The notes under the pieces: generated by a model
Seen by the model: the letters and a program-made list of their open reading frames with translations, nothing else
What the model was told of the DNA's origin: nothing
Database searches by the model: none
Part shown: positions 5,277-6,666 of the stretch, in pieces
Layout of the letters: each line of letters starts with the position of its first letter
Numbering within the stretch: position 1 is the stretch's first letter
Translations under genes and position numbers: made by a program
NCBI GenBank assembly: GCA_002400895.1
Contig: NVRO01000164.1
Coordinates: 1 to 6,666, forward strand
Length of the DNA stretch: 6,666 nt
DNA from: Planctomycetota bacterium
Lineage (GTDB): Bacteria > Planctomycetota > UBA1135
Direction of reading: 5' to 3'

Positions 5277-6666
5277 AAAGCCTTTTCCAGATCCTTGTGG
5301 GAGAGGAAAACGCGGATTGGGCGGCCGTGCGCACAGGTGCGGTCCTGGGGCAGATTGGCACCGCGTTTGAGCAAATCGGCCAACGCCTGGTGGTCCAGAT
5401 AATCCCCGGCCATCACCGCCCCGCGGCAGGATATTCGGTGCAGAGTCTCCTCCTGCAACTGGTCAGCAGTCGCCGCACGAAACTCACTGGCAATTTCCAA
5501 CAGGTCCATTACCAACTGCTGCGGCTGCAGGCGTGACAAGCGTGCCGGTACCGAGTTGATGGCAATTGTGGTTTCGCCGAACGCTTCCAAAGAAATTCCC
5601 AGGGTGGAAAAAACTTCGGCCTTTGAGCACAGCAAGTCGAGTTCACTGCGATCGACCTCTACCAGCAAAGGAATCAACAAGGGCTGGGATACGACCTTGC
5701 CTTTACGTATTTCAGCGCGCAATTCTTCCAGATTAACCCGCTCATGCAAGGCGTGCTGGTCGATTATTTCCATGCCTCCCGGGAGTTCCCGGACCAAAAA
5801 AGTTCGGGCGACGGCGAGGAAGTTGTCGTGGTCAACTTCGAGTTGGTCGAATCCCAACTCCACTTGAGCAGCAACAGGGGGCTCGGCGGACACTTGTGGT
5901 CCGCCATCGGCAACCCGGTCAGCGAGCCCGACTGCTTCCAGCGGGCGTTCCCAGGAATAACCGGGAGGGTTCAGGCCGCCGAAGGAACCGCCGATTGAGC
6001 CGGCCGCACGAGTCGACCAGGGAGCTTGTGACAAACCACGCTGAATCGACTTGATTACTACTCCGATTACCTGACGTTCGTCACGGAAACGCACCTCGGT
6101 CTTCTGCGGATGAACATTGACATCGACCCGCTCGGGCGGAACCGCCAGGGCCAGATAAATCGTCGGGTAGTGTCCGATTGGCAGAAATTCACGCACCCCT
6201 TCCTTGACTGCCCGGAGCAGTCGCGGATCGCGAACCCATCGTCCGTTCAGGAAAATATTGACCTGAGTGGCATTGCGCCGTGCAGACTCCGGCGGACCGA
6301 CCATCGCTTCCAACTTGGCGACGGCAGAGTCGTAACTTAGCGAGACCATTGCTGCGCCAACCCCATCGCCGAATACTCTGCGGCAGCGTTGGTCGAGCTG
6401 GTCGTCTGGCAGCACTTCGAACAATTTACGGCCTTCGTGTTCAAGCCGGAATCCGACCCCCGGATGAGCAAGCGACAAGCGCTCGACCCAGACCGAGCAA
6501 TGGCGCAATTCGGTTGAAATCCGCTTCATGAATTTCAAGCGAGCCGGCAACTCGGCAAATATATCTTCGACCACCACTCTGGTGCCACCAGGACAGGATG
6601 CCGGGCGCACCGGTTCACGCCGACCAAAGCGAACTCGCAGCGATTTGCCTTCGCCCTTGCCCTTGC
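5264..6666 (-). CDS. mutL: DNA mismatch repair protein MutL, endonuclease type, 5'-truncated by the window edge
   Basis: MutL links mismatch recognition by MutS to strand incision. The frame stays open to base 6666, about 467 codons; the missing N-terminus (roughly 120-130 residues by comparison with the family) would hold the first ATPase motifs. Visible are PGGTRVVVEDIFAELPARLKFMK (about 6528-6595, ATP-lid region) and FLNGRWVRDPRLL, then PPERVDVNVHPQKTEVRF, the end of the N-terminal domain. A glycine/proline-rich linker follows. The C-terminal domain carries the full nuclease set: DQHALHERVNLE (5726-5761, fitting DQHAxxExxxxE), SCRGAV (5414-5431), CAHGRP (5318-5335) and a terminal FYRR. QPLLIP (5669-5686) fits the sliding-clamp-binding motif QxxLxP. 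It is therefore predicted to nick DNA itself, as in bacteria lacking MutH. The stop TGA (5266-5264) overlaps the convergent plus-strand gene by 13 bases, with no terminator between them. Confidence 0.97.
   Translation of the reverse strand, partial: KGKGEGKSLRVRFGRREPVRPASCPGGTRVVVEDIFAELPARLKFMKRISTELRHCSVWVERLSLAHPGVGFRLEHEGRKLFEVLPDDQLDQRCRRVFGDGVGAAMVSLSYDSAVAKLEAMVGPPESARRNATQVNIFLNGRWVRDPRLLRAVKEGVREFLPIGHYPTIYLALAVPPERVDVNVHPQKTEVRFRDERQVIGVVIKSIQRGLSQAPWSTRAAGSIGGSFGGLNPPGYSWERPLEAVGLADRVADGGPQVSAEPPVAAQVELGFDQLEVDHDNFLAVARTFLVRELPGGMEIIDQHALHERVNLEELRAEIRKGKVVSQPLLIPLLVEVDRSELDLLCSKAEVFSTLGISLEAFGETTIAINSVPARLSRLQPQQLVMDLLEIASEFRAATADQLQEETLHRISCRGAVMAGDYLDHQALADLLKRGANLPQDRTCAHGRPIRVFLSHKDLEKAFYRR

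Noticed and set aside
5230..5300. Terminator between the convergent genes
   Set aside because: No stem-loop followed by a T-run was seen on either strand, and the two coding regions overlap here.
1..6666. tRNA/rRNA genes, CRISPR arrays, insertion sequences, toxin-antitoxin or phage-defence genes
   Set aside because: The window is almost completely filled by seven recognisable or plausible coding genes. No array-like repeats, inverted terminal repeats, transposase motifs or tRNA-like cloverleaf were seen.

Overview
This is a moderately GC-rich, densely packed bacterial window with seven protein-coding genes and almost no intergenic DNA. The organism cannot be named from the sequence. The paired YmfF/YmfH-type M16 proteins, an endonuclease-type MutL, a probable exported LolA-like protein and the scarcity of strong Shine-Dalgarno sites suggest a non-enterobacterial, probably two-membraned bacterium, possibly uncultured (PVC group or similar). 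That placement is inference.

Layout. (1) Bases 1-2270, minus strand: two M16-family genes in one transcript, sharing one base at their stop/start. The first-transcribed gene (2270-990) is YmfF-like and lacks the zinc motif. The second (990-1, cut by the window edge) is YmfH-like and keeps HxxEH and the downstream glutamate. (2) Bases 2271-2339: a short divergent intergenic region, the only real one here. (3) Bases 2340-5276, plus strand: four overlapping genes. They encode a GT4 glycosyltransferase, an Alg14/CpsF/PssD-type subunit, an Alg13/CpsG/PssE-type subunit, and a probable exported LolA-like protein of unknown function. (4) Bases 5264-6666, minus strand: the 3' part of mutL, convergent with and overlapping the last plus-strand gene by 13 bases; its 5' end lies outside the window.

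How the genes fit together. The plus-strand cluster looks like part of a surface-polysaccharide or glycolipid locus. The GT4 enzyme and the split Alg14/Alg13-type transferase would add successive sugars to a membrane-linked acceptor on the cytoplasmic side, while the last gene may act in the envelope. The M16 pair is probably an active/inactive heterodimer. MutL is mismatch-repair housekeeping and appears unrelated to its neighbours.

No RNA genes, mobile elements, CRISPR arrays or attachment sites were seen. There is no strong sign of a wholly new system. The least explained item is the LolA-like gene at 4473-5276.
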